A DNA stretch of 15,000 nucleotides. Source: Eimeria necatrix. Lineage: Eukaryota; Apicomplexa; Conoidasida; Eucoccidiorida; Eimeriidae. The stretch lies in assembly GCF_000499385.1 (NCBI RefSeq), contig NW_013651756.1, forward strand, positions 1 through 15,000. The letters are read 5' to 3'. This document shows positions 1-8,870 of this stretch, piece by piece. The position numbers and the translations under genes are program-made. The notes under the pieces are model-generated. The model made no database searches. It was not told the origin of the DNA and saw only the letters and a program-made list of their open reading frames with translations. Position 1 is the first letter of the stretch. Each line of letters starts with the position of its first letter.

Positions 1-65
1 CCCCAACCCAAACCCCAGCCCTCACCCCCCCGCCCCCAACCCCTAAACCCCGCACCCCGCACCCC
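1..65. repeat. Degenerate C-rich telomere-like tract
   Basis: This C-rich stretch contains variants such as CCCCAACC, CCCCTAAAC and CCCCGCA and runs directly into the perfect CCCTAAA array that follows. The C-rich strand reads 5' to 3' from the left edge, which is the orientation expected at a left chromosome end. Similar arrays also occur in the interior of the window in both orientations, so a real chromosome end cannot be claimed. Confidence 0.6.
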
Positions 66-106
66 AAACCCTAAACCCTAAACCCTAAACCCTAAACCCT
101 AAGCCC
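66..106 (-). repeat. Telomere-like CCCTAAA array
   Basis: About five tandem heptamers read CCCTAAA on the plus strand (TTTAGGG on the minus strand), ending in the variant CCCTAAGCCCT. The heptamer is the telomere repeat of plants and of several coccidia. Confidence 0.9.
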
Positions 107-239
107 TGTTTGTACGTTTCTTTCGCGCTTGAGCTCGGCCTCCGTGTGTCTCAGCCAGGAAATGAAAGTTCTTCGCAAATCGCCGACCATTCCTTCGAAG
201 TCTTCGAGAGAACAAAAAGAGTTTTCTTCTGCAGATTCA

Positions 240-253
240 GGTGTACATGCAGC
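240..253. repeat. Diverged copy of the GGTGTAYRTACACC palindrome
   Basis: GGTGTACATGCAGC matches the left half and core of the palindrome but has lost the right arm. It lies 18 bp upstream of a perfect copy. Confidence 0.45.
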
Positions 254-257
254 TTCG

Positions 258-271
258 GGTGTACGTACACC
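258..271. repeat. 14-bp palindrome GGTGTACGTACACC
   Basis: This is a perfect copy of the palindrome that recurs across the window. It is followed by GCGCG, the same kind of right flank as the copies at 11249 and 11269. Its role is unknown: it could be a dimeric transcription-factor site or a mobile-element relic. Confidence 0.85.
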
Positions 272-578
272 GCGCGCGGCGGGGGGCAGCGACACCGGCA
301 GCGGCGCGGCTGCGCACACCCACAGGCGGCGCCGTTCGGCCATTTTTTGCGCGTTTTCGGCGCTTTTAATTCATTTTTATTCTTTATTTATTTAATTATT
401 TCTTTTTTTGTTTTTATTTTTCTCTTTTGACGCTTTTTGAGCCCCTTTTCGCCGCCGGGGGCGGCAGCGGCGGCCCGCGAGCTGCAGATACACCCCAGCT
501 GGCCGCGCAGCAGCACGGCGAAAAAGCTCTTTTTGCATTTTCTTTTAACTCCAATTAAACCATTTAACGCAATTTAAT

Positions 579-1100
579 TCAATTTAAATCATTTATTGTT
601 CCATTTACTCCATTTGAGGGTTTGTTGCCCCCAAAGCAGCAAAAAAAACATCCAAAATCCAACAAATAAAACCCCAAACACCCACCTGCAGCCAACTTCG
701 AACTGGACCCAAACAGGGGGCCCCCCAAACCCGGGGGGCCCCCAAACCCGGGGGGCCCCCCCCCCCCGGGGGGGCCCCCCAAGCCCGGGGGGCCCCCAGT
801 ACCCCTCGAAAGGAAATTAGATAAATCCGACTGTCTCCCAGGGGCCTCCTTGAGGCCCAAAGAAGAGTCCCCCGAGGCCTCTGCTGCATCTCCGTTGTAG
901 AGGTGCAGCGGGGGGCCCCTCGGGGGGCCCCCCGCAGGGTACGAGGGTACCCCGTAGCTCAGGGGGCCCCCAGGGGGGCCCCTCTCCGGGGGGCCCCCCC
1001 CGGGGGCCCCCCCGTGGCTGCTGGCGCTGCTGTGGCTCGAGTGGAGGGCCCCCAAGCCGGGCCCCAGAGGGCCCCCGCTCGAGGAAGTATAAGACTCCAT
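579..1100 (-). CDS. Possible small Gly/Pro-rich protein, unrecognised
   Basis: A minus-strand frame of 173 codons runs from the ATG at 1100-1098 to a TGA at 581-579. The start sits in AAAAATGGAG, close to the A-rich consensus typical of coccidian initiators. The N-terminal half looks protein-like: MESYTSSS, then Ser/His/Ala-rich and Gly/Pro-rich sequence, then an acidic/polar patch around residues 65-100. Residues about 100-130 are GGPPG repeats made by GGGGCCCC DNA. The C-terminal 45 residues are hydrophobic and Cys-rich (GFYLL...CFFCCFGG) and could be a membrane tail or simply read-through of non-coding DNA. No domain is recognised. The GC repeats keep all frames open, so the 3' half is weakly supported, and a splice donor near the GGGGTACT at about 798-805 cannot be excluded. 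Starting further upstream would need a non-ATG codon. Confidence 0.33.
   Translation of the reverse strand: MESYTSSSGGPLGPGLGALHSSHSSASSHGGAPGGGPPERGPPGGPLSYGVPSYPAGGPPRGPPLHLYNGDAAEASGDSSLGLKEAPGRQSDLSNFLSRGTGGPPGLGGPPGGGGPPGFGGPPGLGGPLFGSSSKLAAGGCLGFYLLDFGCFFCCFGGNKPSNGVNGTINDLN
716..799. repeat. GGGGCCCC-type palindromic repeat cluster
   Basis: Runs of 4-8 G next to runs of 5-13 C alternate with CAAACC spacers, giving self-complementary C(n)G(n) and G(n)C(n) units of about 20 bp. The same GGGGCCCC core recurs at 906-1076, 1190-1216, 3417-3452 and throughout 7260-10975. Confidence 0.85.
906..1076. repeat. Second GGGGCCCC repeat cluster
   Basis: At least ten GGGGCCC(C) cores lie at irregular spacing inside the possible minus-strand gene, where they read as GGPP, GGAP and GPLGP. 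Confidence 0.75.
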
Positions 1101-1117
1101 TTTTAACTCCAAAAAGG

Positions 1118-1150
1118 AACTTTTTAATGAACTTTTTAATGAACTTTTGA
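1118..1150. repeat. 12-bp tandem repeat
   Basis: The unit GAACTTTTTAAT occurs about two and a half times immediately upstream (on the minus strand) of the possible start codon at 1100. On the minus strand it reads as repeated FIKK if translated in one frame, but no ATG opens that frame. Confidence 0.7.
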
Positions 1151-1304
1151 AGAAACTTCAAGAGTTCTGGAGCTGCTGCCACAAACGAAGGGGGCCCCCG
1201 GGGGCCCCCAGCTCACCGCCCCTGAAGCAGAACAAGCGGCGCAGCTTGGGGGCCCCTGGGGCCCTCAGGCGGAGGCTGGAGCTGCGAGCCGCAGCGCCTC
1301 GGGG

Positions 1305-1334
1305 TTAGGGTTTAGGGTTTAGGGTTTAGGGTTT
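1305..1334 (+). repeat. Telomere-like TTTAGGG array
   Basis: Four tandem heptamers in TTTAGGG orientation, opposite to the array at 66-106. The pair therefore flanks the 110-1300 interval as an inverted set. Confidence 0.9.
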
Positions 1335-1429
1335 GCGGGCTGGGGTTTGGGGCCCCGGTCCGCTTGGAAACCCCCACTACGCGCTCGCGGCCTCCGCGGG
1401 CAGATGGGGGTTCATTGGGGGGAATTTGA

Positions 1430-1443
1430 GGTGTATGTACACC
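1430..1443. repeat. 14-bp palindrome GGTGTATGTACACC
   Basis: A full match to GGTGTAYRTACACC, with one asymmetric base in the central dinucleotide. It is followed by GCAGG. Confidence 0.85.
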
Positions 1444-1786
1444 GCAGGTTGCAGGCAGCTCTGTGTCTGGACACCCCAGGCTAACCTCCGCGTCTCAGCC
1501 GCCTATAATGAGTCCCTATAAAGAGGAATTTATTATATTTAAGAATAAAATGTGGAAAAAAGACTTCGGAGGCGCTGGGGGGAGAAAGAAACTGCAGCTT
1601 TCCCTCTATTCGGCGCGAGAGCATGCGCTGGGTCGGCGGGCGAAGCCGCCTGCTTTCTGGGGGCCGCGGAGGCTCCAAAGGCAGCTAATGAGCTGAAAAT
1701 TATGAAATAAATGAAAATATAATCTTAGAATTATTATAATTCGCGCTGAGAGCTCTAAAATTCACGTTTTTGCACTCGCGCGCTGG

Positions 1787-1800
1787 GGTGTATAGACACC
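1787..1800. repeat. Palindrome variant GGTGTATAGACACC
   Basis: Both GGTGT/ACACC arms are intact but the core is altered. A related form, TGTGTCTGGACACC, lies at 1462-1475. Retained arms with a changed core suggest that the arms are the conserved part. Confidence 0.6.
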
Positions 1801-2172
1801 TCACGACAGACCACGCCCAGAAAGCTGAAGGCGGATTCATCAGTTTCTTTCCGTTCAAATTGAATGGACTTGTTGGAACTTGAATTAAATCTTAATTTTT
1901 ATATTTTTATTTTGTTATTCGCCATTCTATTTGTTTAAAAGCGACGGACAGAGGCGCCAACAAGCCGTCAGCCAACTCTTCCTCATGTCTTGTTGTTTTC
2001 CGCCTTTGGAAACTTCCCGTTTTCTCGAGCCCCAGCCATGCATTGAAACAAAATAAAGTTCTTTTCTTTTATTTATTTATATTTTCGTTTTATTTACTTC
2101 TTTTAGCCCTCAGAAGAACTTCGTTTTAAAAGCTTCTGCAACTGAGCGGCGTTCTATGGTTGACCCGCGCTC

Positions 2173-2186
2173 GGTGTACATACACT
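2173..2186. repeat. Palindrome variant GGTGTACATACACT
   Basis: One mismatch (the final base) to GGTGTAYRTACACC. This is the last copy before a gap of about 9 kb with none. Confidence 0.7.
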
Positions 2187-2371
2187 CCAAACGTCATCTT
2201 CGTTTCTTTCTTTTTCAGCAAAACTAAAATGCAATTTCTAAAAGACAAAATAAATAATAACTCCGCCTCTAAGAGCTCCATCCAGCCAAAGGGAACAAAA
2301 GCACTTTTTCTTTTAAAGATGACTTCAAAGAACAGACTCAGAACTCAACAGGTAGCTGGAGGACAGCCCAC

Positions 2372-2573
2372 AGTGGCTAGCCACAGCTAGCCACGGCTAG
2401 CCGCAGCTAGCCACGGCTAGCCGTAACTAGCCGAAGCTACCCACAGATAGTCACAGATAGTCACAGCTAACAGCAGTTAGCCTCAGCTGACAGCAGCTAG
2501 CCACAGCTAGCAGCAGCTAGCTGCAGCCAACAGCAGCTAGCCACAGCCAGCAGCAGCTAGCCATAGCTAGCAG
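2372..2573. repeat. 10-bp GCTAGCCACA minisatellite
   Basis: About twenty imperfect decamers follow the pattern GCTAGCCACA/GCTAGCAGCA, with variants such as GATAGTCACA and AACAGCAGTT. GCTAGC is itself a 6-bp palindrome. The reverse-complement unit forms the arrays at 5199-5349 and 5431-5490, so the arrays are inverted with respect to each other. Confidence 0.9.
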
Positions 2574-2865
2574 TCTTGTTTAAAGAAAGACCTGGGAGCT
2601 GTCTCAAGTCCAGAGCCTCTGCAGCGCCAGCAAGATAAAATGCATTAATTTGTCTATTTGTTTTTACATTTCCTTTTAATTGTATTAATAAATATATATT
2701 ATTCATTAAATATCTGCAAATCTATAATATATATATTTGTATATGTAATTGCCCCCTGGGGGCTTCGAAAGCCTACAGCCAGTTTGTTAGAGTCTTGTGC
2801 AGGTGCTGGCCCTCCCGTGGGTAAGACTTCTATTAGCAGACTCTTAGGAGTGCTGGAGTTAGTTG

Positions 2866-2902
2866 TAAACCCTAAACCCTAAATGATAAACCCTAAACCC
2901 TC
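2866..2902 (-). repeat. Short interrupted CCCTAAA array
   Basis: Two pairs of AAACCCT heptamers are separated by AAATGAT. Confidence 0.85.
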
Positions 2903-3023
2903 AACTCTAGAATATAAATGAAGGCCAACACAAGAACAAGCACCATGGGAATTAGCAGGAATTTGACATATTGAGAAGGGTCCGTACAGCAGCTGCAAAA
3001 GCCTAAAGGCTCTAGGGTTCAGC

Positions 3024-3077
3024 GTTTAGGGTTTAGAGTTTAGGGTTTAGGGTTTAGGGTTTAGGGTTTAGGGTTTG
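3024..3077 (+). repeat. Telomere-like TTTAGGG array
   Basis: Seven to eight TTTAGGG heptamers, one degenerate (TTTAGAG). The orientation is opposite to the array about 120 bp to the left. Confidence 0.92.
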
Positions 3078-3416
3078 TTCCCACAACCTGTGCGCTCAGG
3101 CGAGCGCAAGAAAGCAACTGGGGCTGTGCTGCCTCAAGGCGAAGTTGGAGGCGAAACTGTTTTTCGCTTTTGTTTTGAGATTGAGGTGAAGTTTGCTGAA
3201 GGGAGAAAACAAAAAAAAAGTTTTTTCTTCTTTTTCTCCCTTTTAAAGTCCCAATAAGTTTGGAGTTTTGATTTTGCTGCGCAGGGCTGCACTCCATCAT
3301 TCTCCGCAAAGGCCCTCGTTCCGCGTCTCTTTGCTTTTCCCTCGAAGCTGGTCTTCTCTCCAAACATCAGAAAATAATTTATTTATTTGTTTTGCAAAAT
3401 TCCCAAAAATGTGGAA

Positions 3417-3452
3417 AAGGGCCCCCAGGGGGCCCCCAGGGGGCCCCCTGGG
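3417..3452. repeat. Isolated GGGGCCCC cluster
   Basis: Three GGGGGCCCCC-like cores with an 11-bp period (AGGGGGCCCCC) stand alone in AT-rich DNA. Confidence 0.8.
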
Positions 3453-3626
3453 ACAAAAGCCAGTCCTTCTTGCGGTGCAGGTGAAGGCCACTTGCAGAAA
3501 GTTGGAGATTTCTTGAAAAAGGAACAAAAATGCTTTTGTTCATTTCATTCTGGAGTTGAAAGTTTTTAAACTTTATTAGAATTGGGTTTTATCTTTTTTC
3601 TTCAGGGACAGAAAGTTCAAATAAAG

Positions 3627-3673
3627 GGAGCCCCAGAGCTCCCCAGTCTTTTGCCTCTGAGTTCTGGGGCTCC
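3627..3673 (+). other. GC-rich hairpin, 15-bp stem
   Basis: Arms 3627-3641 (GGAGCCCCAGAGCTC) and 3659-3673 (GAGTTCTGGGGCTCC) pair at every position if G-U is allowed. The single mismatch in DNA becomes a G-U wobble in plus-strand RNA, and the loop is 17 nt. The surroundings are AT-rich, so base composition does not explain it. It could be a small structured RNA or the 3' hairpin of an unrecognised transcript. Confidence 0.6.
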
Positions 3674-3917
3674 AAATGAATAAATTGAATGGAAAAAACA
3701 AAAAGTAAAAATAATAAAAATTAATTTATTCAAAAAGATGGAGCCCAGCTGCTTCTACGGGCCACAGTTTTCGCAGTGGGCTGCTGAAAGTCTTTAATTT
3801 CTTTTTTGGAAAATTGCAAATATGGACAAGTCCATTTTCCCCTCCGTGGGAGAGTTTGGCTGAAAGAGTGAAAAAGGCTGGCCTCACCGCAGCCTCTCAG
3901 AATCCTTTTTAAATTAA

Positions 3918-3957
3918 TTTTTAAAATTAAAAGCTCTCCAGCTTTTAATTTTAAAAA
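3918..3957. other. AT-rich perfect inverted repeat, 18-bp arms
   Basis: Arms 3918-3935 and 3940-3957 are exact reverse complements around the 4-nt loop CTCC, and each arm carries AGCT next to the loop. An A-run continues to 3960 on the right. The shape resembles a stem followed by an A/T tract, but in a eukaryote no terminator function is implied. Cruciform DNA, or a snap-back duplication formed during replication, would also fit. Confidence 0.7.
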
Positions 3958-5198
3958 AAAAGCTGAGAAAGACTAAAACGGGTTTTCTGCAGCTCCACTA
4001 GAATCTGGTTGAAGATCTTGTGGCCAACCCGTTTTTGAACAAGTCTGCAATAAGATTGAAAATAAATGAAAGGAAATGGAGTAAAATAAAGTGAAAAAAA
4101 GAATGTGAATAAGAAGGGAATAGAAAAGATGGAACAAGGTGATTCACAGCGGGCTGAAATAGAGGAAATAAAAGAAAAAAAGTGCAAGTGAACTAAAGCA
4201 AGAGCAAACAAAACAAAAAGAAACAAATTAAAACAAATACATGAAGTTGAATTAGATGGAAATACCTCGAACTCGAGCTGAATTCCCCCTTGCCGAAGCC
4301 TTCTGCAGCTGGCGGCCAAGTTCTTTGCAGAAACTTTCAATAAATTTTTTTGCATTTTTTTTAAATTTATGAGTCTTAGCTTTCTCTGAAAGCCTTAAAC
4401 AACAAGGGGCCACTCCTCAAGTCCAAAACTTTTCAACTTTTGGCAAAGTCCTACAGGTGCGTAACTATTGGCAAAAGCCCTGCAGAGTTGCAGGAAGCTG
4501 AGGGGAAAAAGTTTTTAAACTTTTATTGCGAGAAATGGTATTTTTTAATTCTTTAATTTCAAACTCTTTCTTGTTTCCAGAGCTCTGTGCTGCTGGGGAA
4601 GGCTCATGGGTTCTTCGCAGGTGCGAGGATGAAAAGAAATAAGTAATTTATTCTTTTCACTTTCTAGAAGCTGAGAAGGAGTTTCCGCCTTTTAATGAAC
4701 AAGTTTAATCTTTTTCACTCAGTTTTTTATTAAACAAGTTCACTCCTTTTAACTTTTTAAAGGACAAGAACAAAAAAGAGTTTCTTGAATTCCTAAAAAC
4801 AACTTTTGGAATTCAGTGGCTGAGCCCACAAGAGATTTCTTTACTTTGGGGCGCAGGCAGCTCGCGAGCGTCTCATTAGAGAAATTCGAATTCTTTTCCT
4901 TTGCAAGTTTCAAATTTTAAATCTTTTATTTATATATTTATCTTTTTTGCAAGTTTCTGCCGCCTCTGTGTTTTCTTTTCTCTCATTTCAAGGCCTTTGG
5001 TTAATGGTGTGTAGTTTTGATGGTTCGTGTAGGCTCCTTTTGGATTGCTTTATTGTTCAGAATCTTTCAATAAGAAAATTCAGCTTTTCATCTTTTAATT
5101 CAAAAATACTAATTAGTCAAAAAAGGCCATTGTGCTGCATTCGTTTGGAGCCGCCTCTGGCCTGCTTTTAGTGTACAAGAGATCCAAAACTTAAAGCT

Positions 5199-5349
5199 CG
5201 CTGCAGCTTCTTCTGGTAGCTGCGGCTAGCTTGCTGCAGCTAGCTAGCTGCAGCTAGCTGTTTTAGTTGAAGCTATCTGCTGCTAGCTGAAGCTAGCTGC
5301 TGCCATCTGTGGCATATGTTGTTAGCTGGAGCTTACTGCGGCCCGCCGC
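5199..5349. repeat. Degenerate 10-bp AGCTAGCTGC minisatellite
   Basis: Imperfect decamers of the type TGCAGCTAGC/TGAAGCTAGC decay toward the right into CCGCCGCTGCTGCC. The unit is the reverse complement of that in the 2372-2573 array. Confidence 0.85.
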
Positions 5350-5430
5350 TGCTGCCTATTTGTGGCCATAATGAGCATATTTTTAATCATGGGTAGGAAC
5401 TTCCTTTAATACCATTCCAGTTTGTATTTC

Positions 5431-5490
5431 TGTGGCTAGCTGTGGCTAGCTGTGGCTAGCTGTGGCTAGCTGTGGCTAGCTGTGGCTAGT
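5431..5490. repeat. Six-copy perfect decamer TGTGGCTAGC
   Basis: Six head-to-tail copies of TGTGGCTAGC, the last ending in T instead of C. Their near identity, against decayed arrays on the same theme nearby, suggests recent amplification. Confidence 0.95.
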
Positions 5491-6758
5491 GGTAGGCTAG
5501 GTGTATCTATGGGGAGGTGGCATTGATAAGAGGCGCTCATTAATGGTTATTTATCTCTATCTGTGTTTGCAGAGCACTTCTAAAGACGAATTGTTTTGAT
5601 TTAATTAAAAGTAATTTGTTGAAGTTTGAAGAAATATTTGAATGTTTCTGTTGACGCCCGTGGCTCCCCTCCAGCAAAAAAGCTCCCCAGAAAGGTGCTA
5701 GCCTATGCAGGTGGCTGAAGTCTACCTTTTCTGTGTTTTTTATGTTCAAAAGTACTTTTTAATAAACCCTAAACCCTAAAGAAGGTGGAACTTGGCGAAA
5801 CTTTAGTTCATTGAATTCGCAGACACCGCCGCTGGCGGCCCGCAGTGCGGAATCTTGGCGTCTCAGCCCTCAGGAGCTGCTTTTGTTGCATTTAAAAAGA
5901 CAAATTAAATTAACTTTTAATTTATTGAATTAGTTTTCGGCTGGAGGCGGGCCAGCGGCGCGTTGGCAGATTCCACACCACATCGGGCAAGGGTGGGCAC
6001 AGAGTTCGTGCAGATCGGCTCGGCGCGGGAAGCTCTTGGTAATTTTTTTCCCCTTTTTCTCTTTTTAATTTATTAATTTGTTTTAATTGTCCGGAAATGC
6101 GAATTAAATTCGAACAAAGTGCACAGACAGCCGCTTTCGTGCAAAGTGCATCTGGGAACGGCACTGCAGGCTGCTGCGCCCGAGCGGCTGATCTGAACTG
6201 CCCGGCCGCCGCGAAAGCTGGGGTTTTGCTTTTTTTGAATAATGAATTAAACTGGAAAGCGAAAAGTTTTTCGCAAACAAAGAATAAAGCGTTTCCCTTC
6301 AGTGTTCGGGAGCCTCTGATCGAGAAGAACCCACAGGAACCAACCAGTCGATGCATGTGAGGCTGGCGAGCAGCGGAGGAGTTCTTCGCGGCGACCCAGT
6401 CTCATTAGAATCTCAACAAAGAAAGCTTTTCCCTTCAACTTGCGTCGGAAACGAAATTAAATTCGAACTCCGAGGATTAGAACCGGAAACGGCGGCTCTG
6501 TGGAGCGCCCGTTCGGTGACAGTGGGAAGAATTGCCATCGATTCAGATTCCCTCTGAGTGATTCCGCCCTCCTTCTGCGGGCTCTAGGCGACTTTCTGGC
6601 TTTTATTTTTGCTTTCAAGTCCAAATGATTTAGGAGATATGCCTCGTTTCTCGTTTCCTCGGCATTCCGCGGCTTTGTGGCGCTGCTGAGGCGGTCCCAG
6701 GCTCTCGCGCAGGAGCCTCTCTTCGGCTCCGATCTCGCGCTTTCCAGCGCGCATTTTC
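5491..6758. other. Upstream flank of the main gene
   Basis: No gene is supported. Two overlapping ATG-started frames, 6097-6360 (plus) and 5922-6356 (minus), lie on opposite strands of the same GC-rich segment and are mutually exclusive. Neither shows a domain. GC content rises from about 5800 toward the gene. No TATA-like or other promoter motif could be placed. Confidence 0.4.
5764..5780 (-). repeat. Two-copy CCCTAAA remnant
   Basis: Two AAACCCT heptamers plus AAA. This is the last telomere-like element before an interval of more than 6 kb without one, which contains the main gene. Confidence 0.75.
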
Positions 6759-6956
6759 ATGTTCTCAGGAAGCTCTCAGTGCAAAGCAGCTGAAGAGCGG
6801 CGGAAACCTCCAAAGCGGCGCGTGGACTCCGCGGATTCCCCGGCGTTCAAGTTCCCGGCGCAGCCGCACCGCAGCGGAGCGTCGCCGGCCCTCTGCGTCG
6901 CAGGCTGCGGCGTCGAGCTCTTGGAGGCTCGCACTGGCTTTAGAAAGCTTTATTGA
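6759..6956 (+). other. Possible upstream ORF of the main gene
   Basis: An ATG-started frame of 65 codons ends with TGA eight bases before the ATG of the main gene. Its product is rich in Lys, Arg, Ala and Ser with no recognised domain. If the transcript starts upstream of 6759 it would act as an upstream ORF with reinitiation just downstream. It may equally be chance in GC-rich leader sequence. Confidence 0.25.
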
Positions 6957-6964
6957 AGCCAACA

Positions 6965-7515
6965 ATGGCCGTTTCTGCGCGCAGCAGCAGCAGCGCGGCC
7001 GCCGCGGAGTCCGCTGCAGCGCAGCAGCAAGTGGCTGCTGCGGGCGCCGCCTCGGAAAGCGCCGCGGAAACGCCCCCCGACGCCGTTCTTTTTCCCCGCA
7101 ACAAAGACTTTTTGCAATTTGCTGCTGCGAAAGCCTCGAGATCGCCTCGGAGGCGCCGCGGGGCGCTCGCGCTGCTCGCCGTTCAACTTGCTGCTCTCGC
7201 TGCAGTCGCGCTGGTCCTCGCCTGCGCCGCCCGCCTCCGCAGCAGCGGCCAGCGCCTCTCCGGGGGCCCCCGCAGGCTTTCCGAGCTTTCCGACGACGAG
7301 GGGGGCCCCCAGGGGGGCCCCCAGGGGGGCCCCCCTTGCGAGCCGGGGCCCAGCCACGTCGGGGTTCCCCGCTTCCCCGGGGCCCCTGAAGAGGGCCCCC
7401 AGGCCTCCAACTTGGGCTTTCCAGCGGGGCCTGTTTACGGGTCAGTTCCCTTTTTGTATTATGTTTCCGAAATGGGCGCCGGAACCCAAGAAGAGCCACT
7501 GGACCTCAGCATGAC

Positions 7516-7568
<53 letters not shown>

Positions 7569-8681
7569 TGCTGCTCCAAGCCCTCTCCCAGGGCTCCGAA
7601 GACCCCCGCACGCGCGTCTTCTTGGTCCCCGAAAGCTTCCCCGTTGTGGTGGGCCCCTGGGGCCCCATGGACCCAGCTTTTCCTGCAGAAGCCCACCTGC
7701 GGGGGCCCTGGGGGCCCCTTGCTGCAGCTGCGAGGTCGCAGCAGCAGCAGCAGCAGCAGCAGCAGCTGGGGGGCCCCTCCAGCCACTCTGAGAGGCCCCT
7801 CTTGGTCAGGCCAGTACCCGTGCGCCCTCCTGCTGCGGACCCGGGGCCCCTTGACCTCAGCCGCAGCTCTTGGGGGCCCTCCAGGGGCCCCACGGGGGGC
7901 CCCACGCCGGGCCCTTCTTGGGCCTCTTCCTCCAGGGGCCCCCTCTCTTGGGGCCCCTCGGAGGGCCCCTCCTGGCCTCCTCCGGGGATAGCCTTGGGGG
8001 CCCCTCTGGTGGCCCCTATGGGGGCCCCCATGGGGGCCCCCGGGGGGGCCCCTGCCTTCCCGCAGACCTTCTGGCAAGTGGGGGCCCCCGAGGGCGCTGC
8101 AGCAGCAGCCAGCGCTGGGGGGCCCCCCCGGGCCTCGGGGCTTCTTAGAACTACCACCCCTTCAGGGTACCTGGGGGCCCGGGGCCCCCAGGGGCCCCTG
8201 GGGGCCCCCGGGGCCCTGAGGTCTTCTGAACCCACTCAGTCTGGGGGCGGGATCTTTGGGATCGCCCCGTCTCCAGTACCCATGGGGGGCCCCCCCCGGG
8301 GGGGGCCCCCCCCGGGGGGCCCCCTCGCAGGGGCCTCTTTCGGGGCCCCGGGGCCTCTGCGGACTGCGGGGCCCTCGCCAGCGCTGGGTGCAGCAGGGGC
8401 CCCCGCGGGGGCCCCGGGGGCCCCCGCAGGGGCCCCGGGGGCCCCCGCAGGGGCCCCGGGGGCCCCCGGACCCTCGGGGGCCCCCCGGGGTTTGGAAGTT
8501 CCCAGAACTCCAGACTTAAGAACTGCCCCGAGCTCTCCAGACTATCTGGGGATCGGCGGGATCGGCGGGATCGGTGGGATCGGTGGGGTCGATCCCAGCG
8601 ATCCCAGCGGGGATCGGGAAGTTCCGAAGACTCCGGATATCGGCGGGGCCGTGGAGCTGGAGGGCCCGCTGCTGCGGTCGC

Positions 8682-8723
<42 letters not shown>

Positions 8724-8828
8724 CAGACGCGTGGCCCTCCGTCACAGTCATTTACCCACAAACGACCACTCCGGAGTCTTCTTCTGCTGAGGAGTCGGAG
8801 AGGGAGCTGCAGGTGTCCGACGCAGAGT

Positions 8829-8870
<42 letters not shown>

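Larger units (their letters stand above)
107..578. other. Non-coding stretch with two palindrome copies
   Basis: Three overlapping short open frames lie here, but none has convincing composition and they contradict each other, so no gene is called. The stretch holds the 14-bp palindrome at 258-271 and a diverged copy at 240-253. It is GC-rich up to about 350 and around 450-530, with T-rich DNA between (about 365-435) and AT-rich DNA after 540. Confidence 0.5.
1335..2371. other. Intergenic stretch, no supported gene
   Basis: Short frames at 1333-1521 and 1463-1696 lack coding character. The stretch becomes AT-rich after 1690. Its only clear elements are palindrome copies at 1430, 1462 (variant), 1787 (variant) and 2173 (one mismatch). 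Confidence 0.5.
2574..5198. other. AT-rich stretch without supported genes
   Basis: This interval between the inverted minisatellites is AT-rich with long T and A runs. A 134-codon frame on the minus strand at 3951-4355 begins with ATG, but its Phe/Ser/Leu-rich product follows base composition, so it is not called. The interval contains two short telomere-like arrays (2866, 3024), one GGGGCCCC cluster (3417) and two strong hairpins (3627-3673, 3918-3957). Polypyrimidine tracts ending in CAG (for example near 3605 and 4580) resemble splice acceptors, but no exon could be linked to them. Confidence 0.5.

Noticed and set aside
1..106. True left chromosome terminus
   Set aside because: Orientation fits, but the outermost 65 bases are degenerate and similar arrays lie throughout the window, so the tract may be interstitial.
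3951..4355. 134-codon minus-strand frame with ATG
   Set aside because: Phe/Ser/Leu-rich composition follows from T-rich DNA. There is no domain or supporting context.
5507..5518. GGTGTATCTATG as another copy of the palindrome
   Set aside because: Only the left half matches and the right arm is absent. The same applies to GTGTATAG near 11310.
5922..6360. Opposing ATG frames of 144 (minus) and 87 (plus) codons
   Set aside because: They overlap on opposite strands, neither has a recognisable domain, and the region looks like a gene flank. One could be an exon, but there is no way to choose.
6765..7499. 244-codon minus-strand open frame opposite the 5' part of the main gene
   Set aside because: Arg/Gly/Pro-rich product that mirrors the GC-rich plus-strand codons. 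Like the other antisense frames at 7442-8235, 8752-9522 and 9596-10231, it is kept open by CAG and GGGGCCCC repeats.
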